Part shown: positions 45,774 through 55,014 of the stretch, piece after piece | Layout of the letters: every line of letters begins with the position of its first letter | Position numbering within the stretch: the first letter of the stretch is position 1 | Position numbers and translations under genes: made by a program | Notes under the pieces: model-generated | The model's input: the letters and a program-made list of their open reading frames with translations, nothing else | Database searches by the model: none | What the model was told of the DNA's origin: nothing | From: Rhizobiales bacterium GAS188 | GTDB lineage: Bacteria; Pseudomonadota; Alphaproteobacteria; Rhizobiales; Beijerinckiaceae | Reading direction: 5' to 3' | Assembly (NCBI GenBank): GCA_900104855.1 | Contig: FNSS01000001.1 | Span: 3,596,001-3,660,000, forward strand | Length of the DNA: 64,000 nt

Positions 45774-47060
45774 ATGCGCGTCATCATCGCCGGCGGCGGC
45801 ATCGGAGGGCTGGCGGCAGGGCTCATGCTGCATGCGCGCGGCATCCCTTGCGATGTCTTCGAGCAAGGCAGCGAGATCCGCGAGCTCGGCGTCGGCATCA
45901 ACACGCTGCCGCATGCGATCAAGGAGCTCGCCGAGATCGGCCTGCTCGAGCGGCTCGACCATGTCGGCATCCGCACTCATGAGCTCACTTACGCCAATCG
46001 TTTCGGCCAGGAGATCTGGCGCGAGCCGCGCGGCACCGATGCCGGCTTTCCCTATCCGCAATTCTCCATCCATCGCGGGCGCCTGCAGAAGGTGCTGCAC
46101 CAGGCGTTGCGGGCCCGCATCGGCGACAGCCATATCCATACGGGTTGCCGGCTCGGGAGCTGGCGCCAGGACGAAGCGGGCGTCACCGCCTGGTTCTTCA
46201 ACCGCGACGGCTCCCATGTGCACACGGCGCAAGGGGATGTGCTGGTCGGGGCGGACGGCATCCATTCAGCCTTGCGCGCAGCGCTGGCGCCGCAAGAAGG
46301 CCCACCCGCCTGGAACGGCATCATGCTCTGGCGCGGCGCGCTCGACTGGCCGCAATTCCTCGACGGCCGCTCGATGATCGTCGCGGGCGGCATGAGCGCG
46401 AAGCTCGTCCTCTATCCGATCGGCCATGGCCAGCGCCCGGAGACGCGGCTCACCAATTGGGCCGTCGCTGCCAAGATCGGGGAGGGCGGCGCCCCGCCCC
46501 GCAAGGAAGATTGGTCGCGGCCCGGACGGCTGGAGGAGGTGCTGCCGCATGCCCGCAGATTCGCCATTCCGGGCGTCGATGTGGTGCATCTGATCGAGGC
46601 TACGCCTGAGTTCTACGAATACCCGATGTGCGATCGCGATCCCCTGCCGCGCTGGTCGCAAGGGCGCGTGACGCTGCTCGGCGATGCCGCCCATCCCATG
46701 TATCCGGTCGGCTCGAACGGAGCGAGCCAGGCGATCCTCGATGCGCGCTGCCTCGCCGATTGCCTGGTGCGCGGCGATCACCCGGCGCAGGCGCTGCTTG
46801 CCTATGAGCAGGAACGTGTGCCGATGACCGCGGAGATCATCCGGCTCAACCGCAAGGGCGGGCCCGAGGGCGTGATCGATGCGGTCGAGGCGCTGGCGCC
46901 CGACGGCTTCCAGCGCATCGAGGACGTGCTCTCCCATGAGCGTCGCAAGGCGATCGTGCGCGGCTATGCCTCGACGGCGGGCTTCGCCAAGGAACAGGTG
47001 GCGCGCTCGGCGACCCCTGCGGCCCCGCCCGAGCCGGCCAATAGCAATCGCGCCGCATAG
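45774..47060 (+). CDS. FAD-dependent monooxygenase, PhzS/salicylate-hydroxylase type
   Basis: A flavin-dependent oxidoreductase of 428 residues. The N-terminal GGGIGGLAAG motif, the Asp-Gly motif GADGIHSALR and the FAD motif LLGDAAHPMYPVGSNGASQAI are canonical. The ELGVGINTLPHAIKEL segment is typical of PhzS and related group A monooxygenases. The product probably hydroxylates an aromatic or N-heterocyclic acid with NAD(P)H. No co-transcribed pathway gene is adjacent; a family B repeat follows. Confidence 0.88.
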   Translation: MRVIIAGGGIGGLAAGLMLHARGIPCDVFEQGSEIRELGVGINTLPHAIKELAEIGLLERLDHVGIRTHELTYANRFGQEIWREPRGTDAGFPYPQFSIHRGRLQKVLHQALRARIGDSHIHTGCRLGSWRQDEAGVTAWFFNRDGSHVHTAQGDVLVGADGIHSALRAALAPQEGPPAWNGIMLWRGALDWPQFLDGRSMIVAGGMSAKLVLYPIGHGQRPETRLTNWAVAAKIGEGGAPPRKEDWSRPGRLEEVLPHARRFAIPGVDVVHLIEATPEFYEYPMCDRDPLPRWSQGRVTLLGDAAHPMYPVGSNGASQAILDARCLADCLVRGDHPAQALLAYEQERVPMTAEIIRLNRKGGPEGVIDAVEALAPDGFQRIEDVLSHERRKAIVRGYASTAGFAKEQVARSATPAAPPEPANSNRAA

Positions 47061-47078
47061 ATGTTCAGCACCGGCGCC

Positions 47079-47295
47079 CACCTCTCCCCTTGCGGGAGAG
47101 GTCGATCCGAGCCGCTAGGCGAGGATCGGGTGAGCGGGGCAGCGCCTGCCCTGGGCGAGCCTGCCCAACGTGATGGCGGCAAGCTTTGAGGGCGGAATGA
47201 CGGCGCTGGCCCGATTTCCGAAGGCCGAAGCTGCCCCCCTCACCCGGAGCCTTCGCTTCGCTTCGGCTCGGACCTCTCCCGCAATGGGAGAGGTG
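47079..47295. repeat. Dispersed palindromic repeat, family B (copy 5)
   Basis: CACCTCTCCCCTTGCGGGAG (47079-47098, arm to 47103) and GACCTCTCCCGCAATGGGAG (47271-47290, arm to 47295) are 25-bp inverted arms with one mismatch; each is also a hairpin. The 300-bp gap 47061-47361 holds only this element and the promoter of the next gene. Confidence 0.87.
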
Positions 47296-47361
47296 AGGGG
47301 CGCTCGCTCCTAGTGGGAGCCACCGCGCGACCTCGGCGCAAACTTCGGATATCGTCCAGTC

Positions 47362-48210
47362 ATGAAATGCCAGCTCGACGATCTTGAGGTCCATTACGTC
47401 AGCCTCGGCGAAGGGCGCCCGATCGTCTTCATCCATGGCTGGTCCATGGACCATCATGTCGAGCTTGCCGATTACGAACCGATCTTCGGCCGACGCGCCG
47501 GCTGGCAGCGCATCTATTTCGACTTGCCCGGGATGGGCGTGACCCCGACGCGGGACTGGATCAGCGATCAGGATCGGATCCTCGACGTGGTGCTCGGCTT
47601 CATCGACCACGTCGTTGGCGGACAGCGCTTCGTCCTCGCCGGGACTTCGCTCGGCGCTTATCTCGCCTGCGCCGTGCTGCATAAGCGCGCCCGCGGTATC
47701 GACGGCCTGCTGCTGCGCGTTCCGTGCCTCGTTCCCGACGATTCCAAGCGCACACGCCCGGCCTTCCGGCCGCTCATCGAGGATGCGCAGCTTATGGCCT
47801 GGCTCGGCGCCGCGGAGGCGGCCGAGCTCGGCGAGATCCTGGTGCAAAGCCATGATCATATCGAGGCGCGGCGCGACAAGCTGCGCAACCGCGTCCAACC
47901 GGCCGAGCGCGCCGCCGCGAGCATCTGCGCCGATATCCGCCGCGATCCCGCCCGTTACGCGCTGAGCTTCGACGTCAATGCGCTGCCTGAGCCCTTCAAT
48001 CCTCCCACTCTGATCATGGCGGGTCGCCAGGATACTTCGGTCGGCTATCGCGACGCCTGGTCGGTCCTCGAGAATTTCCCGCGCGCCACTTTCGCGGTGC
48101 TGGACCGGGCCGATCATGGCTTTCCGCTCGACCAGAAGCGGCTATTCGCGGCGCTGGTCGAGGATTGGCTCGATCGTGTCGAGGAAGCCCTCGGCGGCGT
48201 GGATCGATGA
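47362..48210 (+). CDS. Alpha/beta hydrolase
   Basis: A serine hydrolase of 282 residues. The oxyanion HGWSMDHH, the nucleophile elbow GTSLGAYLA (Ser in GxSxG), an acid in GRQDTS and the terminal DRADHGFP His complete the triad. No signal peptide. It is the first gene of a run with the next three; the following start overlaps its stop (ATGA). Substrate unknown; an ester, lactone or thioester is expected. Confidence 0.9.
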   Translation: MKCQLDDLEVHYVSLGEGRPIVFIHGWSMDHHVELADYEPIFGRRAGWQRIYFDLPGMGVTPTRDWISDQDRILDVVLGFIDHVVGGQRFVLAGTSLGAYLACAVLHKRARGIDGLLLRVPCLVPDDSKRTRPAFRPLIEDAQLMAWLGAAEAAELGEILVQSHDHIEARRDKLRNRVQPAERAAASICADIRRDPARYALSFDVNALPEPFNPPTLIMAGRQDTSVGYRDAWSVLENFPRATFAVLDRADHGFPLDQKRLFAALVEDWLDRVEEALGGVDR

Positions 48211-48989
48211 TCATGGAGCAGATGGATTGTCGGTTCTGCACCGATGACGAGCTCGGCTATCTGCGCAGCCGCACGCGGTTCGCGGCAGGCGAAGGGCTCG
48301 TCCTCGATGAGTCTTATCGCCTGGCTCATCTGCCCCTGGTGGCGCCGGCTCATCCCGGTGTGATCGCGCGCCGTGACGGCAATAGTGACGGCCTGGTCGG
48401 CTACGAGATGGGTCGCCATGAGCGCATCTTCTCGCTCGTGGTGCCGGTTCCGGCTGAGGCTCTCGAACGCTCCCCCGCCTATCGCGAGCTCAATGACGAG
48501 CTCAAAGCCTCGCCCTTCGCCGCCAAGATCGCCTGGAACCTGCTGCCGGAACGCCGCGACAAGCTGCACGCTACGATCTGCGGCTCCCTCTCGATCGGAG
48601 AGGAGCCGCCGAGGCTCGATTCGCGGGTACGCGCGGCGCTCGCCGGCCACGGCCCGCTACAGGTCGAGCTGCGCGGCCTGTTCTCCGGCAATGTCAATCT
48701 CGGCCGGCTCTATTTGCGCGCCTATCCGGAATTCCGCAACGGTGTCAACATGTTCCGCCGGCTACAGATGACGCTGGGGCGGCGCGAGACCGATCTCTAC
48801 GTGGTCGGCCTCCATAATCTCGTCGACGATCTCGATGCGGCCGAGGCCTTGTTTCTGGCGGGCATGATCGAGCGCTGGTGGGACAGGCCGATTCTGCGTT
48901 TTTGCGCCGAAACCTTATGGCTATTGGGCGCCAGGGACGACCTCGTTCTCGACTCGAATATCGCCGAAGAGATTGAACTCTCCCGATAA
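48207..48989 (+). CDS. Unrecognised protein, possible 2H phosphoesterase-like fold
   Basis: A protein of 260 residues coupled to the hydrolase by a 4-base overlap (ATGA); ATG 48213 is an alternative start. A histidine motif of the HxT type occurs (KLHATICGSL, H121-T123) and a second His much later (VVGLHNLV, H203), which recalls the two His-x-Thr/Ser motifs of LigT-like 2H phosphoesterases, but the second motif is imperfect. The N-terminal part has CRFCTDDELGYLRSRTRF. No signal peptide. I do not recognise the family; function open. Confidence 0.65.
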   Translation: MIMEQMDCRFCTDDELGYLRSRTRFAAGEGLVLDESYRLAHLPLVAPAHPGVIARRDGNSDGLVGYEMGRHERIFSLVVPVPAEALERSPAYRELNDELKASPFAAKIAWNLLPERRDKLHATICGSLSIGEEPPRLDSRVRAALAGHGPLQVELRGLFSGNVNLGRLYLRAYPEFRNGVNMFRRLQMTLGRRETDLYVVGLHNLVDDLDAAEALFLAGMIERWWDRPILRFCAETLWLLGARDDLVLDSNIAEEIELSR

Positions 48990-49062
48990 TCTCCCACTAG
49001 TTGTGCTTCGCGGCAAAATCGGTCAAGAAGGCCGCTGGCGACAAGCAGATTGTGAGGCCGCG

Positions 49063-50859
49063 ATGGCCGATGCCCGCGCGAGGCGGTTCCTGCTCTATCT
49101 GGTGAAGCCGTCGCATTACGACGACGACGGCTATGTCATCCAGTGGCTGCGCTCATCGATCCCGTCCAATTCGCTGGCTTCGCTCTATGGGCTCGCCGCC
49201 GATTGCCGTGATCGTCGGGTCCTCGGCGAGGATGTCGAGCTCGAGATCGAGGCCGTCGACGAAACCAATACCCGCATCAGGCCGGACCAGATCGCCAAGC
49301 TGATCAAGGATAATGGCGGCCGCGGGTTGGTCGGCCTCGTCGGGGTGCAGTCGAATCAATTCCCGCGCGCCATGGATATCGCCCGCGTGCTGCGCGCCGA
49401 GGGCATCCAGGTGTGCATCGGCGGCTTCCACGTGTCGGGTTGCCTCGCTATGCTGCCGGAGATGCAAGACGACATGAAGGAGGCGCAGAGCCTCGGCATC
49501 TCCTTCTACGCGGGCGAAGCGGAGGGGCGTCTCGACGAGGTTTTGAAGGACGCAGCCGCCGGCCGGTTGCAGCCCGTCTATGATTTCATGAACGATCTGC
49601 CGGGCCTCGAAGCCGCGATGATGCCGATCCTGCCGGCCGAGAAGATCGCCCGCACGCGCGGCTGGGAGACGAGCTTCGATGCCGGGCGCGGCTGCCCGTT
49701 CCAATGCTCGTTCTGCACCATCATCAATGTGCAGGGACGCAAATCGCGCTACCGCACGCCCGACGACGTGGAAGCGATCGTGCGCGCCAATGTGGCGCAA
49801 GGCATCAAGAGCTTCTTCATCACCGACGACAACCTGGCGCGCAATCGCAATTGGGAACCGATCTTCGACCGCCTGATCGAGATGCGCGAGCAGCAAGGCG
49901 TCCGCTGCCATTTCATCATCCAGGTCGACACGCTCTGCCACAAGATCCCGAACTTCATCGAGAAGTGCCGGCGCGTCGGCGTGAAGCGCGTCTTCATCGG
50001 GCTCGAGAACATCAATCCCGACAGCCTGGTCGGCGCCAAGAAGAAGCAGAACCGCATCTCGGAATATCGCGAGATGCTGCTCGCCTGGAAGGCGGCAGGC
50101 GCCATCACCTGTGCGGGCTATATTCTCGGCTTCCCCAAGGATACGGTCGAGAGCATCGTGCGCGATATCAAGATCATCCAGCACGAATTGCCGCTCGACA
50201 TATTGGAGTTCTTCTTCCTCACCCCGCTGCCTGGCTCCGAGGATCATAAGAAGCTTTATCTCGCCGGTGTCCCCATGGACCCGGACATGAACAAATACGA
50301 TCTCGAGCATGCGACCACGGCGCATGCGCTGATGTCGAAAGAGGAATGGGAACGCGCTTACCGGCTGGCCTGGGAGACCTATTACACGCCCGAGCATGTC
50401 GAGACGGTGATGCGCCGCGCTACGGCCTGCGGCATGAAGACCATCAAGGTGATGTTCTTCCTCGCCTGGTTCCAGGGTTCGCTGGCGATCGAGGGCCTGC
50501 ACCCGCTGCAGGGCGGTTATCTGCGGCTGAAATACCGCAAGGACCGCCGCCCCGGCTTCAAGATCGAGGCGCCTGTGCTCTGGCACCTGAAATATTGGGG
50601 CGAGACGGTGGTGAAGACCACCAAGATGCTCGCCCTGTTATGGCGGCTCGATCGCACGCGGCGGCGCATCCTCAAGGATCCGCAATGCCGCGAATATTCC
50701 GATCTCGCCCTGACGCCGGTGCAGGAAGGCGAGATGGATACGCTCGAGATTTTCAACGTCACGCAAGGCGGGCGTGCGGCGGTTGCCAAGGTGCGGCAGC
50801 GTGCCGAGCTCCTGCATCCGAGCGCCGCGCCGACCGAGGCCGGCGTCGCGGCCTCATGA
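49063..50859 (+). CDS. B12-binding-type radical SAM protein (tandem copy 1)
   Basis: A protein of 598 residues. An N-terminal cobalamin-binding-like Rossmann region (GVQSNQFPRAMDIARVL, IGGFHVSGCLAMLPEM) precedes the radical SAM core with cluster cysteines 211, 215 and 218 in GCPFQCSFC. Downstream core blocks include YRTPDDVEAIV, FFITDDNLARN and GYILGFPKDT. The C-terminal part is helical with a Trp-rich hydrophobic stretch. Reaction unknown; relatives methylate or rearrange lipids and secondary metabolites. ATG 49063 is preferred because homology with the next gene starts soon after. Confidence 0.87.
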   Translation: MADARARRFLLYLVKPSHYDDDGYVIQWLRSSIPSNSLASLYGLAADCRDRRVLGEDVELEIEAVDETNTRIRPDQIAKLIKDNGGRGLVGLVGVQSNQFPRAMDIARVLRAEGIQVCIGGFHVSGCLAMLPEMQDDMKEAQSLGISFYAGEAEGRLDEVLKDAAAGRLQPVYDFMNDLPGLEAAMMPILPAEKIARTRGWETSFDAGRGCPFQCSFCTIINVQGRKSRYRTPDDVEAIVRANVAQGIKSFFITDDNLARNRNWEPIFDRLIEMREQQGVRCHFIIQVDTLCHKIPNFIEKCRRVGVKRVFIGLENINPDSLVGAKKKQNRISEYREMLLAWKAAGAITCAGYILGFPKDTVESIVRDIKIIQHELPLDILEFFFLTPLPGSEDHKKLYLAGVPMDPDMNKYDLEHATTAHALMSKEEWERAYRLAWETYYTPEHVETVMRRATACGMKTIKVMFFLAWFQGSLAIEGLHPLQGGYLRLKYRKDRRPGFKIEAPVLWHLKYWGETVVKTTKMLALLWRLDRTRRRILKDPQCREYSDLALTPVQEGEMDTLEIFNVTQGGRAAVAKVRQRAELLHPSAAPTEAGVAAS

Positions 50860-50965
50860 TGGCCGCTATTCGCGTCGCCTATCGCGCCATTCCTATGCGG
50901 CGGTGCGCCGCAACGCACCCGCCGGCGTGAATGCTCGGCCGAGATCAGCTTGAAGAGTTCGATGG

Positions 50966-52771
50966 ATGACAATGACTGAGCCCGCCCTGATGGAGAAGCC
51001 TGCCGCCGGCGCGAAGGTCGCGCCGGGCAAGCGCGTCTTCAAGCTCTTCCTGCTCAAGCCCTCCCATTACGACGATGACGGCTATGTCATCCAATGGGTG
51101 CGTTCGGCCATCCCGTCGAACACCTTGGCGGTGCTCTATGGACTCGCCGCCGATTGCGCGGACCGCAAGGTCTTGGGCGAGGATGTCGAGATCGAGATCA
51201 CGGCGATCGACGAGACCAATACGCGCATCCGTCCCGAGCGCATCGCCAAGGAGCTTGCCGAGAATGGCGGCTTCGGCATGGTCGCTTTCGTGGGCGTGCA
51301 GTCGAACCAATATCCGCATGCGATGGATGTCGCCCGCAAGCTGCGCTCAGGCCGCGCGCAAGTGGCGATCGGCGGCTTCCACGTCTCGGGTTGCCTCGCC
51401 ATGCTGCCCGAGATGCCGGAGGATCTGAAGGAAGCCCAGGCGCTCGGCATCTCGCTGTTTGCGGGCGAGGCCGAGGACCGGCTCGACATGGTGCTGCGCG
51501 ATGCGGCGCAAGGCCAGCTGCAGCCCCTCTACAATTTCATGAAGGACCTGCCCTCGATCGACGGGGCGCCGATGCCCTTCCTGCCGGCCGATCGGGTCGG
51601 GCGCACCGGCGGACGCGTCACCAGCTTCGATGCCGGGCGCGGCTGCCCCTTCCAATGCTCATTCTGCACCATCATCAACGTGCAGGGGCGCAAATCCCGC
51701 TACCGCACGCCCGACGATATCGAGGCGATCGTGCGCACCAATCTGGCGCAGGGCGTGCGCGCCTTCTTCATCACCGACGACAATCTGGCGCGCAACAAGA
51801 ACTGGGAGCCGATCTTCGACCGGCTGATCGAGCTGCGCGCCGATACGGGCGTGAACTTCTCGATCGTCATCCAGGTCGACACGCTGTGCCATCGCATCCC
51901 GAACTTCATCGAGAAGGCCGCAAGGGCCGGTGTGCGGCGCGTCTTCCTCGGGCTCGAGAACATCAATCCCGACAATCTGATCGCCGCCAAGAAGAAGCAG
52001 AACCGCATCGCCGAATACCGCACCATGCTGCTCGCCTGGAAGGCGGTCGGCTGCTTCACCTATGCGGGCTACATATTGGGCTTTCCCAACGACACGCCCG
52101 AATCGATCATCCGCGACATCAAGATCATCCAGCACGAGCTGCCGCTCGATCTCCTGGAGTTCTTCTGCCTCACGCCCTTGCCGGGCTCGGAGGATCACCA
52201 GAAATTGCACAAGGCCGGCATCCCGATGGATCTGGACATGAACAAATACGATCTCGAACATGTCACCACCGGCCATGCCAAGATGTCGAAGGCCGAATGG
52301 GAAGGTGTCTATCGCCGCGCCTGGGAGGTCTATTACACGCCAGAGCACATGGAAACCATCATGCGCCGCGCCTGGGCGACCGGCATCAGCCCCGGCAAGA
52401 TGATGTTCCTGCTCATCTGGTTCTATGGCTGCGTGACGATCGAAAAAATCCACCCGCTCGAGGGCGGCTATCTGCGCCGCAAGGTGCGTCGCGACCGGCG
52501 CCCCGGCCTGCCGATCGAGAACCCCTTGCTGTTCTATCCGAAGTATTTCGCCGAGGTCGTCGTCAAGCACGTCAAGATCGCCGGCATCATCTGGCGCATG
52601 GGCCGCACACGGCGTGCCATCAAGCGCGACCCGAAGGCGCGCCTCTATCGCGACCTCGCCTTGACGCCGGTGGCCGATGAGGATCTCGGGACGCTCGAGA
52701 TGTTCAACGTCAACGACTCCTCGCGCGCCGCCGCCGCCAAGGCGAAGCTGAGGGCGACCGCGGCGGCGTGA
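50966..52771 (+). CDS. B12-binding-type radical SAM protein (tandem copy 2)
   Basis: A protein of 601 residues, a full-length paralogue of the preceding gene. Long identical blocks are shared, including KPSHYDDDGYVIQW, IGGFHVSGCLAMLPEM, SFDAGRGCPFQCSFCTIINV and FFITDDNLARN. The cluster cysteines are 227, 231 and 234. As in copy 1, the DxHxxG cobalamin motif is not seen in the N-terminal domain, so cofactor binding is uncertain. It starts 106 bp after copy 1. The pair may act in sequence on one substrate or form a heterodimer. Confidence 0.88.
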   Translation: MTMTEPALMEKPAAGAKVAPGKRVFKLFLLKPSHYDDDGYVIQWVRSAIPSNTLAVLYGLAADCADRKVLGEDVEIEITAIDETNTRIRPERIAKELAENGGFGMVAFVGVQSNQYPHAMDVARKLRSGRAQVAIGGFHVSGCLAMLPEMPEDLKEAQALGISLFAGEAEDRLDMVLRDAAQGQLQPLYNFMKDLPSIDGAPMPFLPADRVGRTGGRVTSFDAGRGCPFQCSFCTIINVQGRKSRYRTPDDIEAIVRTNLAQGVRAFFITDDNLARNKNWEPIFDRLIELRADTGVNFSIVIQVDTLCHRIPNFIEKAARAGVRRVFLGLENINPDNLIAAKKKQNRIAEYRTMLLAWKAVGCFTYAGYILGFPNDTPESIIRDIKIIQHELPLDLLEFFCLTPLPGSEDHQKLHKAGIPMDLDMNKYDLEHVTTGHAKMSKAEWEGVYRRAWEVYYTPEHMETIMRRAWATGISPGKMMFLLIWFYGCVTIEKIHPLEGGYLRRKVRRDRRPGLPIENPLLFYPKYFAEVVVKHVKIAGIIWRMGRTRRAIKRDPKARLYRDLALTPVADEDLGTLEMFNVNDSSRAAAAKAKLRATAAA

Positions 52772-52775
52772 GCGG

Positions 52776-52860
52776 TGGGACCGCGGGCGTCCCGCCCGCC
52801 CTTGCGCCGACCGCTCCCATCGGCAAAGGAGGAAGGGCGACCAGGATGGTCGCGGTCCCA
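52776..52860. repeat. Dispersed palindromic repeat, family A (tandem copy 5a)
   Basis: An 85-bp unit with TGGGACCGCG and CGCGGTCCCA ends, followed six bases later by another copy in the same orientation. Confidence 0.87.
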
Positions 52861-52866
52861 GGGCGG

Positions 52867-52948
52867 TGGGACCGCGGGCGTCCCGCCCGCCCTTGCGAAC
52901 GACGCCGCGCACTGCTGGGAAAGGGCGACCGAGACGGTCGCGGTCCCA
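52867..52948. repeat. Dispersed palindromic repeat, family A (tandem copy 5b)
   Basis: An 82-bp unit in direct tandem with the previous one; ends intact, middle different (TTGCGAACGACGCCGCGCAC). Ends are conserved and the core is variable, as in mobile palindromes. The pair lies between the convergent radical SAM and cupin genes. Confidence 0.87.
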
Positions 52949-52959
52949 GGGGGCTGCTC

Positions 52960-53409
52960 TCACCCCGGCGGCGGCAGGAACATCACCTCATGCCTCGCCG
53001 AGAGCGCCACGACCTCCTCGGGCTTCTGTTCCTTCAGGGAATGAATGCCCCAGAACAGGTCGTAGAGCTTGCGGGTCGGCGCCACCCAGAACAGGCATTT
53101 GATCGTCTGCTCGCTCTTGTTGAACAGGCCGTGCGGCACGCCCATCGGCAGGCGGATCAGGTCGCCCGCGGTCGCCGTGAAATCCTTGCCGTCGAGCAGG
53201 ATGTCCATGCGGCCTTCCAGCACATAGACGAATTCTTCCTGGGTCGGATGGATGTGCGGCGGCACGAAGGTGCCGGGAGGCAAGGTGGCGTGCCAGGCGA
53301 AGGAGCCCTCCGATAATTGCTTGGGCACATAGGTCTGGCCCAATATGTTCCAGGAGATGCCGTCGATGCCGGTATTGGCCTTGGTGACGCCGCCGGTTTC
53401 TGCCTTCAT
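52960..53409 (-). CDS. Cupin-domain protein
   Basis: A small cytoplasmic protein of 149 residues with one cupin barrel. Metal motif 1 reads PPHIHPTQEEFVYVLEGRMD (His, His, Glu) and motif 2 GDLIRLPMGVPHGLFN (His). GGGAG lies before ATG 53409. It may be a dioxygenase, isomerase or ligand sensor. Same strand and direction as the MFS and RidA genes upstream, so probably the third gene of that LacI-controlled set. Confidence 0.88.
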   Translation of the reverse strand: MKAETGGVTKANTGIDGISWNILGQTYVPKQLSEGSFAWHATLPPGTFVPPHIHPTQEEFVYVLEGRMDILLDGKDFTATAGDLIRLPMGVPHGLFNKSEQTIKCLFWVAPTRKLYDLFWGIHSLKEQKPEEVVALSARHEVMFLPPPG

Positions 53410-53541
53410 GTCCCGCTCCCTATCAAGGATATGGCCGGGAGAATGGACAGGCGGCCGCCGCCGCGCAAGCGGCAAGGCGGAACAGGCTTAAAGCAACGGC
53501 ACTGTAGGCAGGGAACGACCTTGCGGCCCGTGCAATCTCCA

Positions 53542-54918
53542 TTAGCCCGACACCACAGGGCCCTCGACGATGGTGCGCGGGGCGTCCGGGGCGGCGAGCT
53601 CCTCCAGGCTCTTGCGTTCGGGCTCGATCCCTAAGCCCGCCACCACCAGCATCATCGCCAGCAACGCCAGCACCATCACGGCGAGCACGCCGGCGAGGCC
53701 ATGGGCCGCGAAGACCGGCACGACGATCAGGGGCACGACGATGCTCGCCGAACGGCCCACGGTGTTGCAGATGCCGACGGCGCGCAGCCGGATCTCGGTC
53801 GGGAAGAGCTCCGGCACATAGATGCCGAACATCAACGCCACGAGGACATAGATCGGGACCGTCAGCAGGAACCCGACAAGCGACAGCATGAGCGTGTCGG
53901 TCGTGAAGGCGAAGCTCGTGCCGAAGCAGGCGGCAGCCGCTGCGGCGAGGATGATGGTCCGCTTGCGCCCGAAACGATCCGCCGAGAAAGCCCCGATCGC
54001 CGAGCCGAGAGGGCCACCCAGCGACATCACCAGCACATAGCCGAAGCTCGCGAACACGCTATGGCCCTGCTTCACCAGGAAGCTCGGCAGGAAGGTGATG
54101 AAGCCGTAGATCAGCATGTTGACGGTGACGAGCGAGACGCAGCCGACGATCATGCGCGACAGGAGCGGCGCTTGCGCGAGCTTCGCCAGGCTCCAGGACG
54201 GCGACGTGTGCGGCACCGACGCGGCGGGCGGCGGCAAGGGCTTGCCGCCGGACACTTCCGCCTCGATCGCGCCGAGCAAAGCCTCGGCCTCGTCGCGGCG
54301 CCCGACCGCCTCGAGCCAGCGCGGTGACTCAGGGAGCCCCCGGCGCAGCCACCAGGCGAAGAGGGCGCCGAGCCCGCCGAGAACGAACATGATGCGCCAG
54401 CCGAAGCTCGGCACGAGCAGAAAGGCGAGCAGCGCCGATACCGGCAGCCCCGAGGTCACGATGGTCGCGATCAGGCCCGACCAGCGCCCCCGCTGCGCCG
54501 GCGGCACGAATTCGCTGATGAGCGAATAGCCGACCACGGCTTCGGCGCCGAGGCCGAGACCCATCAGGAAGCGCAAGCCGATCAGGACCTCCATCGACGG
54601 CGCGACCGCCGACAGGAAGGCCGCAACCCCGAACACCGCGAGGTTGATCTGGTAGCTCACCCTGCGGCCGAAGCGGTCGCCGACGAAGCCGGAGATGAGC
54701 GCTCCCGTCATCATGCCGATGAAGGTCACGGAGACGAACAGGCCGTTCTGGGCGAGCGTCGAGAAGCCTGAATTGAGGGTGGCGCCGAGGACGCTGCCCG
54801 CAAGATAAATGTCGAAGCCGTCGAAGAACATGCCGACGCCGACCAGGGCGAAGAGCCGCCGATGAAAGGACGCGACGGGAAGGCGATCCAATCTCGCGCC
54901 GATGCTGGATGTCGTCAT
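53542..54918 (-). CDS. MFS transporter (aromatic acid/sugar-type symporter)
   Basis: An inner-membrane permease of 458 residues with 12 predicted helices. The family motifs FVGDRFGRRVSYQ (loop 2-3) and FSADRFGRKRTII (loop 8-9) and the PESPRWL motif after helix 6 are those of the metabolite:H+ symporter and sugar porter side of the MFS. Located between RidA and cupin genes; most likely imports the substrate of that pathway. Ligand unknown. Confidence 0.92.
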   Translation of the reverse strand: MTTSSIGARLDRLPVASFHRRLFALVGVGMFFDGFDIYLAGSVLGATLNSGFSTLAQNGLFVSVTFIGMMTGALISGFVGDRFGRRVSYQINLAVFGVAAFLSAVAPSMEVLIGLRFLMGLGLGAEAVVGYSLISEFVPPAQRGRWSGLIATIVTSGLPVSALLAFLLVPSFGWRIMFVLGGLGALFAWWLRRGLPESPRWLEAVGRRDEAEALLGAIEAEVSGGKPLPPPAASVPHTSPSWSLAKLAQAPLLSRMIVGCVSLVTVNMLIYGFITFLPSFLVKQGHSVFASFGYVLVMSLGGPLGSAIGAFSADRFGRKRTIILAAAAAACFGTSFAFTTDTLMLSLVGFLLTVPIYVLVALMFGIYVPELFPTEIRLRAVGICNTVGRSASIVVPLIVVPVFAAHGLAGVLAVMVLALLAMMLVVAGLGIEPERKSLEELAAPDAPRTIVEGPVVSG

Positions 54919-55014
54919 CGCTCATGCGCCTTTCGGTCGGGAGGATCCGGGCCGCACGGCCGGAAGCGGCGAGTGGGACGATCAGTCTTGCCGGAGGTCA
55001 GTCTTGCCGGGAGG

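Noticed and set aside
49063-52771. Radical SAM pair considered as HpnP/HpnR hopanoid enzymes
   Set aside because: No hopanoid genes are adjacent and the diagnostic cobalamin motif is not seen, so no specific name is assigned.
52776-52948. Tandem family A copies considered as CRISPR or attachment sites
   Set aside because: Ends are inverted, copies are dispersed through the window, and there is no integrase or tRNA nearby.
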